From Gleimia hominis (GTDB taxonomy: Bacteria; Actinomycetota; Actinomycetes; Actinomycetales; Actinomycetaceae): a stretch of DNA of 64,000 nt. Shown piece by piece: positions 9,056 through 17,817 of the stretch; position 1 is the first letter of the stretch, and the number at the start of each line of letters is the position of its first letter. Location of the stretch: positions 62,001-126,000 of the forward strand of contig NZ_JASXSX010000002.1 in the NCBI RefSeq assembly GCF_032085515.1, written 5' to 3'. The translations under genes and the position numbers were made by a program. The notes beneath the pieces are model-generated. The model saw only the letters and a program-made list of their open reading frames with translations. It did no database searches and had not been told where the DNA came from.

Positions 9056-10069
9056 ATGGAAACTGCAACGTGGATAATCGCCCTAATATGCCTGCTAATT
9101 GGCAGTGCAGTCGGCTACGCGCTCGGACGCTCCCGCCCGCACACCGACACCACCCCAACCCCACCAGTTGACCTGGGCCCGCTTCACGACTCCATTCGCG
9201 CACTCGGCCAACACGTGCAACACATGGAAGTCACCCAGGGGCAAAGCATGGGCACGTTTGGGGAACAACTGCGTCAAACCCAGAACCTAAACCGGATGAT
9301 CCTAGAGGCAACCAGCGGGCTCGACTCCGCATTGCGACAATCCCCCAAACGGGGCACGTGGGGTGAAGTCAGTTTGCGACGCGTGCTGGAAGCTTCCGGC
9401 TTAACCCGCCACATAGATTTCGAACAGCAGGTCTCTGCAGGTGGGAAACGCCCCGACGTGGTGGTGCAACTCCCCGCGAAATCAAGCTTGGTAATCGACG
9501 CGAAAGTCCCCCTCGACGCCTACCTGAAAGCCCGTGAAGACGACGAGCAAGCCGGCACCTACATGCGCGAACACGTGCGGGCAGTGCGCCGGCACGTGCA
9601 AGAACTCGCGCGCCGCACCTACCCGCAACTAGTGGAAGGCAGCGTGGATTCCACCATCATGTTCCTGCCCTCCGAAGCGCTTGTCGCCGCCTCTTTCGAC
9701 GAAGACCCCACGCTGTTTGAACAAGCACTGAGCGCAGGCGTGATTATCGCCGGGCCCGCTTCCCTCATGATTTTGCTGCGTTCAGTAGGGAGCCTATGGG
9801 CCCGACAAGAAGTTAACGACGACGCGCAGGCTCTACTCGAGCTCGGCAACACACTCGTTGATCGTTTAAATGTGGTGACGAACCACCTGGTGAGCCTAGG
9901 CGACAGTATTCGCGCCGTTGCCAAACACTACAACGCCACCATCGGGTCGCTTGAAGGTCGCCTGCTGGTCACCGCCCGCAGCATCCGAGCAGTCTCAGAC
10001 CGGGTTGCGGATACTCCCCCGAATGTGGACGAACCGTTGCGCCAACCGAAACCGCAAACCGACAACTAG
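9056..10069 (+). CDS. rmuC: RmuC-family DNA recombination protein
   Basis: A membrane-anchored nuclease-like protein that in E. coli limits recombination at inverted repeats. 337 residues. The N-terminal helix TWIIALICLLIGSAVGYALG is a membrane anchor, followed by a short coiled-coil segment and the RmuC domain from about residue 95. Conserved stretches seen are KRGTWGEVSLRRVLEASGL, GGKRPDVVVQLP, SLVIDAKVPLDAYL and the C-terminal RSVGSLW. The Asp-Ala-Lys and Arg-Pro-Asp motifs match the restriction-endonuclease-like fold assigned to this family. No good ribosome binding site is visible before the ATG. It lies among xseAB and ychF, a common actinobacterial arrangement. Confidence 0.9.
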   Translation: METATWIIALICLLIGSAVGYALGRSRPHTDTTPTPPVDLGPLHDSIRALGQHVQHMEVTQGQSMGTFGEQLRQTQNLNRMILEATSGLDSALRQSPKRGTWGEVSLRRVLEASGLTRHIDFEQQVSAGGKRPDVVVQLPAKSSLVIDAKVPLDAYLKAREDDEQAGTYMREHVRAVRRHVQELARRTYPQLVEGSVDSTIMFLPSEALVAASFDEDPTLFEQALSAGVIIAGPASLMILLRSVGSLWARQEVNDDAQALLELGNTLVDRLNVVTNHLVSLGDSIRAVAKHYNATIGSLEGRLLVTARSIRAVSDRVADTPPNVDEPLRQPKPQTDN

Positions 10070-10100
10070 TCAGCTCGCATTCCCAAGCGTGGCTGCTTGT

Positions 10101-11111
10101 TTAGCAGGTGTGGTCGGGGCCTGGCACGCGTTTCGCACCCGCCCCGGTTTTCCCTGCATTTTGCAGTTTTGTCCGGAGGTTGCGCGGTAACTGGAACGTA
10201 ATGGTTTCTGTGCGGGTCTTTACCTCTTCCACCTGCGGGTAGCCTAAGCCCTGTAGTTTCTTGATCACGTCGCGCACCAGGATCTCAGGGACAGAAGCCC
10301 CGGACGTAACACCCACGCAGTGGGCATCGGCAAGCCAATCTGCATCCAACTCGCTGGCCTTGTCAATCCGATGGGCCGCGGGGGCACCCGCGTCGAGCGC
10401 CACCTCCACGAGCCGCACCGAGTTAGACGAGTTCGCAGACCCCACCACAATCATCACATCCACGTTCGGAGCGATTCTCTTAACCACTTCCTGCCGGTTC
10501 TGCGTGGCGTAACAAATGTCGTCACTGGGCGGGTCAATCAGGTTCGGGAACCGCTGACGCAACCGCGCCACCGTTTCTTTCGTTTCGTCCACACTCAGCG
10601 TAGTTTGCGACAGCCACACCACCCGATCGGGGTCCCGTACCTGCACCTGATCTACTTCCTGAGGGGTACCAACCACCTGTATGTGTTCAGGTGCTTCTCC
10701 CTGCGTGCCTTCCACCTCTTCGTGCCCCTGGTGACCGACCAAAATGATGTCGTAATCATTCTTCGCGAAGCGGATCGCTTCCTTGTGTACCTTAGACACG
10801 AGAGGACACGTGGCATCGATCGTACTCAAGTTCCGGGCCGTGGCTTCGCTACGCACCGCGGGAGACACCCCGTGGGCTGAGAACACCACGCGCGCGCCCT
10901 CAGGCACTTCATCAGTCTTGTCTACAAAAACCGCGCCGCGTTCACTGAGGGTCTCGACCACATAGCGGTTGTGAACGATCTCTTTACGCACGTAAATCGG
11001 TGGGCCGTAAAGATCCAACGCTTTCTCTACCGCATCCACCGCTCGGTCCACACCCGCACAGTAGCCACGCGGAGAGGCCAGCAGAATTTTCTTCCCAGTC
11101 GTTTCACTCAC
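10101..11111 (-). CDS. ispH: 4-hydroxy-3-methylbut-2-enyl diphosphate reductase
   Basis: Last enzyme of the MEP isoprenoid pathway, an iron-sulfur protein making IPP and DMAPP from HMBPP. The three cluster-binding cysteines are seen in GYCAGVDRAV (about residue 16), ATCPLVSKVH (about 103) and DDICYATQNRQ (about 203). The HGVSP histidine motif and THDLG-like GHQGHEEV are also present. From the chosen GTG it is 336 residues, slightly longer than many homologues because of a C-terminal tail. The GTG is picked because SETTGKKILLASPRGYC aligns with family N-termini; TAGATT lies 7 bases upstream (11119-11124), fitting a leaderless mRNA. It supplies precursors for the isoprenyl synthase at 13 kb. 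Confidence 0.95.
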   Translation of the reverse strand: MSETTGKKILLASPRGYCAGVDRAVDAVEKALDLYGPPIYVRKEIVHNRYVVETLSERGAVFVDKTDEVPEGARVVFSAHGVSPAVRSEATARNLSTIDATCPLVSKVHKEAIRFAKNDYDIILVGHQGHEEVEGTQGEAPEHIQVVGTPQEVDQVQVRDPDRVVWLSQTTLSVDETKETVARLRQRFPNLIDPPSDDICYATQNRQEVVKRIAPNVDVMIVVGSANSSNSVRLVEVALDAGAPAAHRIDKASELDADWLADAHCVGVTSGASVPEILVRDVIKKLQGLGYPQVEEVKTRTETITFQLPRNLRTKLQNAGKTGAGAKRVPGPDHTC

Positions 11112-11278
11112 GCCTCTTAATCTACCTTCCGATACAGTTTTTCTCTGCCCCACATCCGCCTGACCACTCACCTCACAAAAACCGCGTGGCAGCCAGCCGA
11201 TATCCACAGCACAGGCAACATCCACAGGGGAGGCAACGTAGTTAATGCGCGTGTGAGATAGTGGGAGGCGTGGCAGAA

Positions 11279-12586
11279 ATGAAACCGTTGGCGAAAATGG
11301 CGCGCGACACCACGCGGGATAATCCGTGGCCCCTGCGTTTACTGAGCGAGAATATTAAAGCGTATGTGGAGCGCATGTCGGAACTGTGGGTCGAGGGGCA
11401 AGTGGTGCAGTTCAACGAACGTCCGCCCACAAAAATGTCGTTTCTAACTATCCGCGACGTGGACGCCGACGTGTCTATGAACATGACCGCTTTTGGCACG
11501 GTGATCGCGCAAACCCAAGGAAATTTGACCGCGGGGTCGCGGATTGTGGCGCGCGTAAAACCAGTGTTCTGGACCCGCTCTGGGCGGCTCAACCTGCAGG
11601 CAAAAGAGATTCACCCGGTGGGCGTTGGCAACCTGCTGGCGCAAATCGAACAGTTACGCAAAAAACTCGACGCAGAAGGCCTATTCGCAGCCTCCCGCAA
11701 GAAACCCCTTCCGTTTCTCCCACGCACCGTGGGGCTAATCTGCGGGCGGAACGCCAAGGCGAAAGACGACGTGATTGTTAACGCTCGGCTGCGTTGGCCC
11801 GCAACCAAGTTCGAGATTCGTGAAGTTCTGGTACAGGGCCCGCAATCTGCTGCGCAAGTGAGCCGTGCGATCACGGAACTGGACGGGCTGGAACACGTGG
11901 ATGTGATTATTGTGGCGCGCGGCGGCGGCTCCGTGGAAGACCTCCTGCCGTTTTCCGAAGAAATCGTGGTGCGCGCCGCGGCGGACGCGCACACCCCGAT
12001 TGTGTCCGCGATCGGCCACGAAGGTGACGCACCACTACTGGACTTGGCGGCGGACCTGCGCGCCTCCACCCCAACGGATGCGGCGAAAAAAACGGTACCT
12101 GACCTGGAAGCGGAAGGTGACGGGTTGGCGCAGGCACGCGCACGACTGCGTCAAGCAGTACTGGGACGCATCGGGGTGGAACGCAACCACCTTGAGCTGC
12201 TGACCTCCCGTCCAGTTTTCACTTCCCCAACCGCCTCCCTGCAAGGCCACCGCGCTACCCTTGAGCAAGCGCTAACTGGCCTGCGCAACACCGCGAGCCA
12301 ACGCTTGTCTGCGGCCCGCACCCAGCTAGCTTCCGCCTTGGCATCACTGCGGGCCATGAGCCCTCAAGCAACTTTGGAACGCGGGTACTCAATTTTGAAA
12401 GCCCCCGGAACAGGTGTGCTCACGGACGCGGCGCAAGTGAAAAAGGGGGAGATCCTGCAAGCGACACTCGCCCGCGGATCAATGATTGTCACAGTGTTCG
12501 GCACCAACCCTGGCAAAAAATCCGGCACCAATCCTGGCGAAAAACCAGGAACCAACCCCGGTGAAGAAGAACTGACTCAGCCTTAA
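11279..12586 (+). CDS. xseA: Exodeoxyribonuclease VII large subunit
   Basis: Catalytic subunit of exonuclease VII, which degrades single-stranded DNA to short oligonucleotides together with XseB. 435 residues from the chosen ATG. An N-terminal OB-fold (LWVEGQVVQFNERPPTKMSF) is followed by the nuclease domain with GLICGRNAKAKDDV, VIIVARGGGSVEDLLPF and SAIGHEGDAPLLDLAADLRASTPTDAA, then a long coiled coil. GGGAGG lies 10 bases before this ATG; in-frame GTG codons at 11261 and 11270 are alternatives. The C-terminus is odd: three 8-residue units based on GTNPG(E/K)K, encoded by a 24-base tandem repeat, precede the final EELTQP. xseB follows 58 bases downstream. Confidence 0.95.
   Translation: MKPLAKMARDTTRDNPWPLRLLSENIKAYVERMSELWVEGQVVQFNERPPTKMSFLTIRDVDADVSMNMTAFGTVIAQTQGNLTAGSRIVARVKPVFWTRSGRLNLQAKEIHPVGVGNLLAQIEQLRKKLDAEGLFAASRKKPLPFLPRTVGLICGRNAKAKDDVIVNARLRWPATKFEIREVLVQGPQSAAQVSRAITELDGLEHVDVIIVARGGGSVEDLLPFSEEIVVRAAADAHTPIVSAIGHEGDAPLLDLAADLRASTPTDAAKKTVPDLEAEGDGLAQARARLRQAVLGRIGVERNHLELLTSRPVFTSPTASLQGHRATLEQALTGLRNTASQRLSAARTQLASALASLRAMSPQATLERGYSILKAPGTGVLTDAAQVKKGEILQATLARGSMIVTVFGTNPGKKSGTNPGEKPGTNPGEEELTQP
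12500..12571 (+). repeat. 24-base tandem repeat in the xseA 3' end
   Basis: Three consecutive 24-base units (12500-12523, 12524-12547, 12548-12571), each starting GGCACCAA or GGAACCAA. They encode GTNPGKKS, GTNPGEKP and GTNPGEEE at the extreme C-terminus of XseA. They are in frame, so copy number changes would only lengthen or shorten the tail. Confidence 0.85.
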
Positions 12587-12644
12587 CACACGAGCCCGCA
12601 GGCTTTAGTGACAAATAAAAATACAGATACGAAAGAGGACATTC

Positions 12645-12899
12645 ATGACTGACAACAACCAAGCACCCGAAGTGGAACAGCTATCGTACGAAGCTGCGCG
12701 CGACGAACTGGTAAGCATTGTTCGCAAACTAGAAGGGGGACAAGCCCCCCTCGAACAAACCTTGGCGCTGTGGGAACGCGGGGAAGCACTAGCGCGCCAC
12801 TGCGAATCCATCCTTGACAGTGCACAAGCCCGCATGGAAGCGGCAACCAAAGCCGACACCACGCAGCAGACCGCAGACCCCGAGCCCGCACAACAATAG
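12645..12899 (+). CDS. xseB: Exodeoxyribonuclease VII small subunit
   Basis: Small helical subunit of exonuclease VII, 84 residues, which binds the XseA coiled coil. The core SYEAARDELVSIVRKLEGGQAPLEQTLALWERGEALARHCE is the standard family sequence. A Gln/Thr/Pro-rich C-terminal tail (TQQTADPEPAQQ) follows. GAAAGAGGA precedes the ATG by 5 bases. Co-transcription with xseA is likely. Confidence 0.93.
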   Translation: MTDNNQAPEVEQLSYEAARDELVSIVRKLEGGQAPLEQTLALWERGEALARHCESILDSAQARMEAATKADTTQQTADPEPAQQ

Positions 12900-13038
12900 C
12901 AGCGACGAACCCAATGCAGTATGCGTGTCCACATCGGGCTAGCAGCTACGATTCTTGCAATACTGACTGCCGTTCCGCGCCACCGCAGCCCCGAACTCGC
13001 CCCGCGCTAGTGCACCGACACAGTCCCGCGGGGGATAC

Positions 13039-13806
13039 CTACTTACCCATCCGCCGTTCCCGCTGCGCGTAATCGCGCAGGGCCCTCAAGAAATCGACGC
13101 GCCGAAAATCTGGCCAGTACACCTCGCAGAAATAGTATTCCGAATGGACGGACTGCCACAGCAGGAACCCCGACAAACGCTGCTCCCCCGACGTGCGGAT
13201 CACCAGGTCCGGATCCGGCAAACCCCGCGTGTACAAGTGGTCCGCGATGTCGTCAACCGTGAGCACGTCCGCCACCTGGTCGATCGTCATTCCCTTCGCA
13301 GACTGATCACGCAGTAACGACCGGACTGCATCCGTGATCTCGTGCCGGCCACCGTAACCAATGGCCACATTCACCGTCATCCGGTTATCCGGGCCTTCAA
13401 TCTGATTCGACTCCACCGTTTTGCACAGGGACTGCGCCACCGATTCGGGCAGCAAAGACATGTCCCCCACCACGCGTAAATGCCACCGCCCATCCGCAGC
13501 TAAGTTCGCGAACGTGTCAGAAATAATCGCGAGTAACGGTTCCAGCTCTTTATGGTCGCGTTCCAAATTGTCCGTCGAAAGCATCCATAAGGTAACGATT
13601 TTCACCCCGGTTTCTTCTGCCCACTGGAGCACTTCCGTTACCTTGTCCGCCCCTTTGCGATGCCCGTACGTTGCCGCGTTACCTGCCTGTTTCGCCCAAC
13701 GCCGGTTCCCATCCAAAATGATGCCGATGTGTTTAGGGATGCTATCGCTCGCCAGTTGCTTCACCAGCCGGCGTTCGTAAATGCGGTACAGCAGATGATT
13801 CTTCAC
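13039..13806 (-). CDS. uppS: Z-isoprenyl diphosphate synthase (UppS family)
   Basis: cis-Prenyltransferase that condenses IPP onto an allylic diphosphate, giving carriers for cell-wall synthesis. 255 residues. Key motifs are ILDGNRRWAK (residues 28-37, with the catalytic Asp), WMLSTDNLERD, IGYGGRHEI and DLVIRTSGEQRLSGFLLWQ, all of the family. The N-terminus LLYRIYERRL resembles the actinobacterial short-chain branch (Rv1086-like, Z-farnesyl diphosphate synthase), so product length is uncertain. Only one member is visible in this window. It is divergent from the hemolysin-III gene. Confidence 0.9.
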   Translation of the reverse strand: MKNHLLYRIYERRLVKQLASDSIPKHIGIILDGNRRWAKQAGNAATYGHRKGADKVTEVLQWAEETGVKIVTLWMLSTDNLERDHKELEPLLAIISDTFANLAADGRWHLRVVGDMSLLPESVAQSLCKTVESNQIEGPDNRMTVNVAIGYGGRHEITDAVRSLLRDQSAKGMTIDQVADVLTVDDIADHLYTRGLPDPDLVIRTSGEQRLSGFLLWQSVHSEYYFCEVYWPDFRRVDFLRALRDYAQRERRMGK

Positions 13807-13885
13807 GCTTCCCCCAAACTTGATCGGTTACTCACCCTTATTTTACTGGAGGATCAAAATATATCTGAGGTCTCGAATCTGAGCC

Positions 13886-13907
13886 TAAGTTACGGTACCG
13901 TAAGTTA
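13886..13907. promoter_or_regulatory. 22-base palindromic operator before the hemolysin-III gene
   Basis: A near-perfect palindrome centred on GGTACC: TTACGGTACCGTAA (13890-13903) is perfect, and the symmetry extends to 13886-13907 with one mismatched pair, giving flanking TAAG/GTTA. It lies about 65 bases before the hlyIII start and 80 bases before the divergent uppS. Size and symmetry fit a TetR-type operator. The binding regulator is unknown. Confidence 0.6.
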
Positions 13908-13972
13908 TGGGTCTGTGCGGGATCCAAAAACACGATTCTTGAGGTCAAAACGAACCAGAAAGCAGGTGTTTC

Positions 13973-14665
13973 ATGACAACCTACCGCCATCCGTGGCGAC
14001 CGCACCTCACAGCGGCACGCGCTCGGGTAACAGCAAAACCATTACTGCGCGGCTGGATCCACCTAGTTGCCACCCCGCTGGCGTTCGCAGCAGCACTCGT
14101 TCTGCTGATCCTCGCGCCCACCACTCCCACGCGGTGGGCTTCCGTCGTCTACTTGGCATCTACCCTGCTGCTGTTCGGCGTGTCCGCTCTTTACCACCGC
14201 TTGTACTGGGGGCCGAAAGCACAGCAGCTGCTGCGGCGTTTTGACCACTCCAACATTTTCTTACTCATTGCTGGCACCTACACCCCCATCTGTGTTGCGC
14301 TACTAGACGTCGGAGCGGCCACACGCGTGCTGAGCATCGTGTGGATCGGCGCTGCTTTGGGCATCGGCACCGCCGTGTTCTGGCCGAGCGCGCCCCGCTG
14401 GTTCGTCACCCCCATTTACGTGGTGCTCGGCTGGGTTGCATTGTGGTACCTACCCGCCTTGTGGCACACCGGAGGCGCCGCAATCGTTTGGCTTCTTATT
14501 GCCGGAGGGCTTTCCTACACCGTGGGGGCGCTCGTCTACGGGTTCAAGTGGCCCAACCCGTCCCCCCGAGCATTCGGTTTTCACGAGATTTTTCACGCCT
14601 TCACGGTCGCCGGCTGGGTGTGCCACTGTGTTGCCGCGTATCTGGCGGTACTCACCGCTGTTTAA
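13973..14665 (+). CDS. trhA: Hemolysin III / PAQR-type membrane protein
   Basis: Seven-helix membrane protein of the HlyIII/PAQR family, 230 residues. In bacteria members are called hemolysin III or TrhA and have been linked to membrane lipid homeostasis. The family's metal-site residues are seen in SALYHRLYW (Ser/His), FDHSNIFLLIAGTYTP (Asp/His) and C-terminal HEIFHAFTVAG (His...His). Helices are evenly spaced from residue 28 to the end. GCAGGTG upstream is a weak ribosome binding site. Probably controlled through the palindrome at 13886-13907 and terminated at 14736-14763. Confidence 0.88.
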   Translation: MTTYRHPWRPHLTAARARVTAKPLLRGWIHLVATPLAFAAALVLLILAPTTPTRWASVVYLASTLLLFGVSALYHRLYWGPKAQQLLRRFDHSNIFLLIAGTYTPICVALLDVGAATRVLSIVWIGAALGIGTAVFWPSAPRWFVTPIYVVLGWVALWYLPALWHTGGAAIVWLLIAGGLSYTVGALVYGFKWPNPSPRAFGFHEIFHAFTVAGWVCHCVAAYLAVLTAV

Positions 14666-14735
14666 AGCACCTCAAGCGGCGGTGGGTGTCAACACCTACC
14701 CGGTAAACCTGCTAAGGTATTGACCGTTACTAAAC

Positions 14736-14763
14736 GCGAGGTCCCGTTGGGGCCTCGCTTTTA
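14736..14763 (+). terminator. Intrinsic terminator after the hemolysin-III gene
   Basis: GCGAGG (14736-14741) pairs with CCTCGC (14753-14758), extended by an inner CCC/GGG pairing, and is followed by TTTTT with one A nearby. It lies between hlyIII and greA. An attenuator role for greA is possible but I see no alternative pairing. Confidence 0.75.
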
Positions 14764-14855
14764 ATCACCAATAAGTCAAATCACCCACTTGGGGAAATGA
14801 CGCACGGCACGGAGCTGATCTCTGATTGCCCTGTTAGAAGTATTAGGAGGTCTTG

Positions 14856-15335
14856 ATGGCAGACAAGACATGGCTCACTCAAGATGCTTACGAGCATTTG
14901 AAAGAGGAACTGGAATACCGCTCCACGACCTTGCGTAACGAGATTACGAAGAAAATTGATAACGCCCGGCAAGAGGGTGACCTGAAAGAAAACGGTGGTT
15001 ACCACGCGGCTCGGGATGAACAGTCCATGAACGAGACCCGCATCCAGCAGCTGGACACACTTTTGCGGGAAGCTGAGGTTGGGGAAACTCCTGCGGATGA
15101 TGGCGTCGTGGAACCAGGCATGATGGTCACCGCTGAGATCGCGGGGCAAAAGAACGAGTTCTTACTCGCCACCCGCATGGCTGGCACCGGCTTGGGCGTG
15201 GAAACCTACTCGCCGGACGCACCTCTTGGGCAAGCCATCATTGGTGCGAAGAAGGGCGACGAAGTTAGCTACTACGCCCCGAACGGTAAAGAGATCTCAG
15301 TGAAGATCATCAACGCGGTACCGTTCAAAGGCTAA
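14856..15335 (+). CDS. greA: Transcription elongation factor GreA
   Basis: Binds the RNA polymerase secondary channel and stimulates transcript cleavage to rescue backtracked complexes. 159 residues. N-terminal coiled coil with the acidic tip in NARQEGDLKENGGYHAARDEQ (residues 38-58), then the FKBP-like C-terminal domain with DAPLGQAIIGAKKGDEVSY. The ATG is preceded by AGGAGG with 5 bases between; a TTG one codon earlier is too close to it. It ends 67 bases before a strong bidirectional terminator. Confidence 0.96.
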   Translation: MADKTWLTQDAYEHLKEELEYRSTTLRNEITKKIDNARQEGDLKENGGYHAARDEQSMNETRIQQLDTLLREAEVGETPADDGVVEPGMMVTAEIAGQKNEFLLATRMAGTGLGVETYSPDAPLGQAIIGAKKGDEVSYYAPNGKEISVKIINAVPFKG

Positions 15336-15402
15336 AGCAAATATCGGCTTGCGGGCAGCTGAAAGGCCGCTCATTGGCGGCTTAAAGGCGAAATATACAA
15401 GT

Positions 15403-15435
15403 AAATGAGGCGGAGGTTTAACCTCCGCCTCATTT
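15403..15435. terminator. Bidirectional intrinsic terminator
   Basis: AAATGAGGCGGAGGT (15403-15417) and ACCTCCGCCTCATTT (15421-15435) are perfect inverted copies around a 3-base loop, flanked by A and T tracts. It sits between convergent greA and the AI-2E-type permease gene and can serve both. A smaller GC hairpin lies at about 15365-15382. Confidence 0.9.
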
Positions 15436-15504
15436 CTATGCTCATTTTAAGAGTGACTCCAATGACAGTTTTGGAACCGGCGAAAACGACCGCACTCTCA
15501 CCGG

Positions 15505-16893
15505 CTATTCTTCTTTCGTTGCTTCCTCATAGGCCTCCGGGTTAACCGGTTCCGCATCCGCTTGTTCTGTCTCTGGATCCACCTTCATCATCTTCGGATC
15601 GTATGTCCCCCGCACCAGTTCGTCTAGCTCCCCGGGTTTACCCCCGGGCCGGTCCTCTTGGGTAGCGACCTCCGGGAACTTGTCGTAACCATGCAGGTAC
15701 AGCACGGACGTGTTGACAAACGCCAAGATCGGCACTGCGAACAGAGCCCCGGGAATACCGAACATGAAGCCACCGGCAGCCACCGCCAGCAAAACCGCAA
15801 TCGGATGTAGAGACACGGCGTTCGACATCAGCAGAGGATGCAGGAAGTTTCCCTCAATCTGCTGGACCAGCAAAATCACCACGAACATGATCACCGCGGT
15901 TTGCAAACCCTGGTCCACGAGAGCAACCATAACCGCTATTGCTCCCGTAGAAATCGCACCCACAATCGGGATGAACGCACCGACGAACACGAGCACAGCC
16001 AGGGGGATCACCAGCGGTACGTTCAAGAAGTAGGCGCCCAAACCAATCCCGACCGCGTCGATTGCTGCCACCAGAATCTGCGTGCGCGCGTAAGATCCCA
16101 GTGTTATCCACCCGCGGATCGCGGATTCGTGCACGGGCACGCGCGCCCCCTCAGGAAGAATGCGGACGAACCACAACCAGATCCGGCGGCCTTCTTTGAG
16201 GAAGAAGAACAGGCAGAACAGGGCGATCAACAACCCCGACAGAACGGTCCCAATCGACGCCGTTACGGACAGGGCACCGGATGCGAGTTGAGACGTGTTC
16301 GCCTGTACCCACTGCGTAATCTCGTCAGTTGCCTGCGCGACATAACCGTGAATAATGTCCGCATTAAGCCCCAAATTGCTTTGCGCCAGCCAATCCAGGA
16401 TCTCCCGCACGCCCTGCTGCGCGCGCTGGGCGAGCGTACCCACCTGCAAAATAATCTGCGTTGACGCAACTGAGACGAGGCCCACCACGAACCCGAGACC
16501 AAGCAGTAAACTCACGGCTGCCGACAGAGTGCGGGGGAAATGCAGATAATGCTGTAAGAACCGGTTCACCGGGTCCAAAAGCACCGCGAACAGTAGCGCT
16601 AACAGAACGGGAATAACGATCTGCGTGAGGTACGAAAGCAGGTACCCCCCGACAGCGACCGCCGCGATAACCACTAGGAAACGCCACGCCCATTCTGCAC
16701 TCATCCGCAGTGACCGAGGTACTGTCTCTTCCGGTTCCGCGAGTTCCCCCTCGTATATAACTCGCTGCACAACCCGCGGTTCTTGCCTGCGCTCACGCAG
16801 GTCCGCATACTTTTTTTTGAAGGGCTGAAGAAACTCCGCAAGAGTCGGTTTGGACTGTGGTTCTTGCACAACGCCTCCGTATTGACTGGTCAT
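15505..16893 (-). CDS. AI-2E family transporter (PerM-like permease)
   Basis: Membrane protein of the AI-2E/YhhQ-PerM superfamily, 462 residues. The roles of its members differ (autoinducer-2 export, Na+/H+ antiport), so no substrate is assigned. A charged cytoplasmic N-terminus of about 70 residues is followed by two helices, a periplasmic coiled segment (ILQVGTLAQRAQQGVREILDWL) and five or six more helices. Family sequences include VGAFIPIVGAISTGAIAVMVAL and the C-terminal HPLLMSNAVSLHPIAVLLAVAAGG. An acidic tail of about 60 residues (EQADAEPVNPEAYEEATKEE) ends it. TATACT lies 12 bases upstream of the ATG with no Shine-Dalgarno. Confidence 0.85.
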   Translation of the reverse strand: MTSQYGGVVQEPQSKPTLAEFLQPFKKKYADLRERRQEPRVVQRVIYEGELAEPEETVPRSLRMSAEWAWRFLVVIAAVAVGGYLLSYLTQIVIPVLLALLFAVLLDPVNRFLQHYLHFPRTLSAAVSLLLGLGFVVGLVSVASTQIILQVGTLAQRAQQGVREILDWLAQSNLGLNADIIHGYVAQATDEITQWVQANTSQLASGALSVTASIGTVLSGLLIALFCLFFFLKEGRRIWLWFVRILPEGARVPVHESAIRGWITLGSYARTQILVAAIDAVGIGLGAYFLNVPLVIPLAVLVFVGAFIPIVGAISTGAIAVMVALVDQGLQTAVIMFVVILLVQQIEGNFLHPLLMSNAVSLHPIAVLLAVAAGGFMFGIPGALFAVPILAFVNTSVLYLHGYDKFPEVATQEDRPGGKPGELDELVRGTYDPKMMKVDPETEQADAEPVNPEAYEEATKEE

Positions 16894-17166
16894 TAACTCT
16901 AGTCAAGTATAGCGGCGTTACCGTAGCCGCTAAGTACAGATTTACATTTGAGACGGGTTCCGCCCGCAAATTAGATGAACCACACATTCCACTTCCTGCT
17001 AGGCCAGCCCCGCTCAAACCGGGCAGTTCCGAATCGGCTAGTACCGTCTGTGCCTGTTGCTAGAACCCGCAGGGTTCCGCCTCGGCCTGTTCCAGGTAAC
17101 CGGACTTGGGGATTTAGCGGTAGTCTTAAGCCACGTCGTTTAACCATCAATTTTTGGAGGTTCGAA

Positions 17167-17796
17167 ATGGCCACACGCGAGGGATCAATTCCGGGGACTG
17201 ACCGGCCGGTGAACGCCACGCCCGGTAACCACCCCGTGCTGGGTACCCCTATCGATGGTCCGTGGGCGGACCCGCACGAAATCCTGTACGTCGGGATGGG
17301 GTGTTTTTGGGGTGTGGAACGCATCTTTTGGAACGTCGACGGGGTGATTGCCACCGCTGCGGGCTACATGGGTGGGACCACGAAGAATCCAACTTACCGA
17401 GAGGTTTGCACGGGCGCTACGGGACATGCGGAAGTTGTGCGCGTGGTGTACGACCCAACCCAGGTCAGTGCCGCCCAGTTGATGAAGGTGTTTTGGGAAA
17501 ACCACGATCCCACGCAAGCTGATCGGCAGGGTAACGACATTGGCGGTCAGTATCGCTCATGCGTGTTCTGCACAACTGACGGGCAGCTACAGGCCGCGCA
17601 AAAGACCCGCGACGCATTCCAGAAAGTTCTGGCGGACGCGGGTCACGGGCAGATCACAACCGAGATTACAACATCCACTGAAGCGGGCCCGTTCTACCTT
17701 GCAGAGGGCTCACATCAGGCATATTTGCATCACGTACCCGGTGGGTACTGTAACCACGGACCAAATGGAATGACGTGCCCAATCGGCATCATTTAA
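17167..17796 (+). CDS. msrA: Peptide methionine sulfoxide reductase MsrA
   Basis: Repairs oxidised proteins by reducing methionine-S-sulfoxide with thioredoxin. 209 residues. The catalytic motif GCFWGVERIF is at about residues 43-52, followed by AAGYMGGTTKNPTYREVCTGATGHAEVV and the conserved FWENHDPTQADRQGNDIGGQYRS. The resolving cysteine is in the C-terminal GGYCNHGPNG. The start MATREGS is chosen because GGAGG lies 6 bases upstream; an in-frame extension of 64 codons upstream is low-complexity (repeated Val-Pro) and unlike the family. The upstream spacer 16894-17166 contains degenerate GTTCCG-based repeats and no other gene I can support. Confidence 0.95.
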   Translation: MATREGSIPGTDRPVNATPGNHPVLGTPIDGPWADPHEILYVGMGCFWGVERIFWNVDGVIATAAGYMGGTTKNPTYREVCTGATGHAEVVRVVYDPTQVSAAQLMKVFWENHDPTQADRQGNDIGGQYRSCVFCTTDGQLQAAQKTRDAFQKVLADAGHGQITTEITTSTEAGPFYLAEGSHQAYLHHVPGGYCNHGPNGMTCPIGII

Positions 17797-17817
17797 TCCG
17801 CGCAAATTTTGGTTAAC

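Noticed and set aside
14666..14855. greA leader attenuator
   Set aside because: Only one stable hairpin is seen and no alternative antiterminator pairing or leader peptide, so a plain terminator of the upstream gene is simpler.
16975..17166. N-terminal extension of MsrA
   Set aside because: The frame is open but encodes low-complexity Val-Pro-rich sequence, and a strong ribosome binding site lies directly before the internal ATG at 17167.
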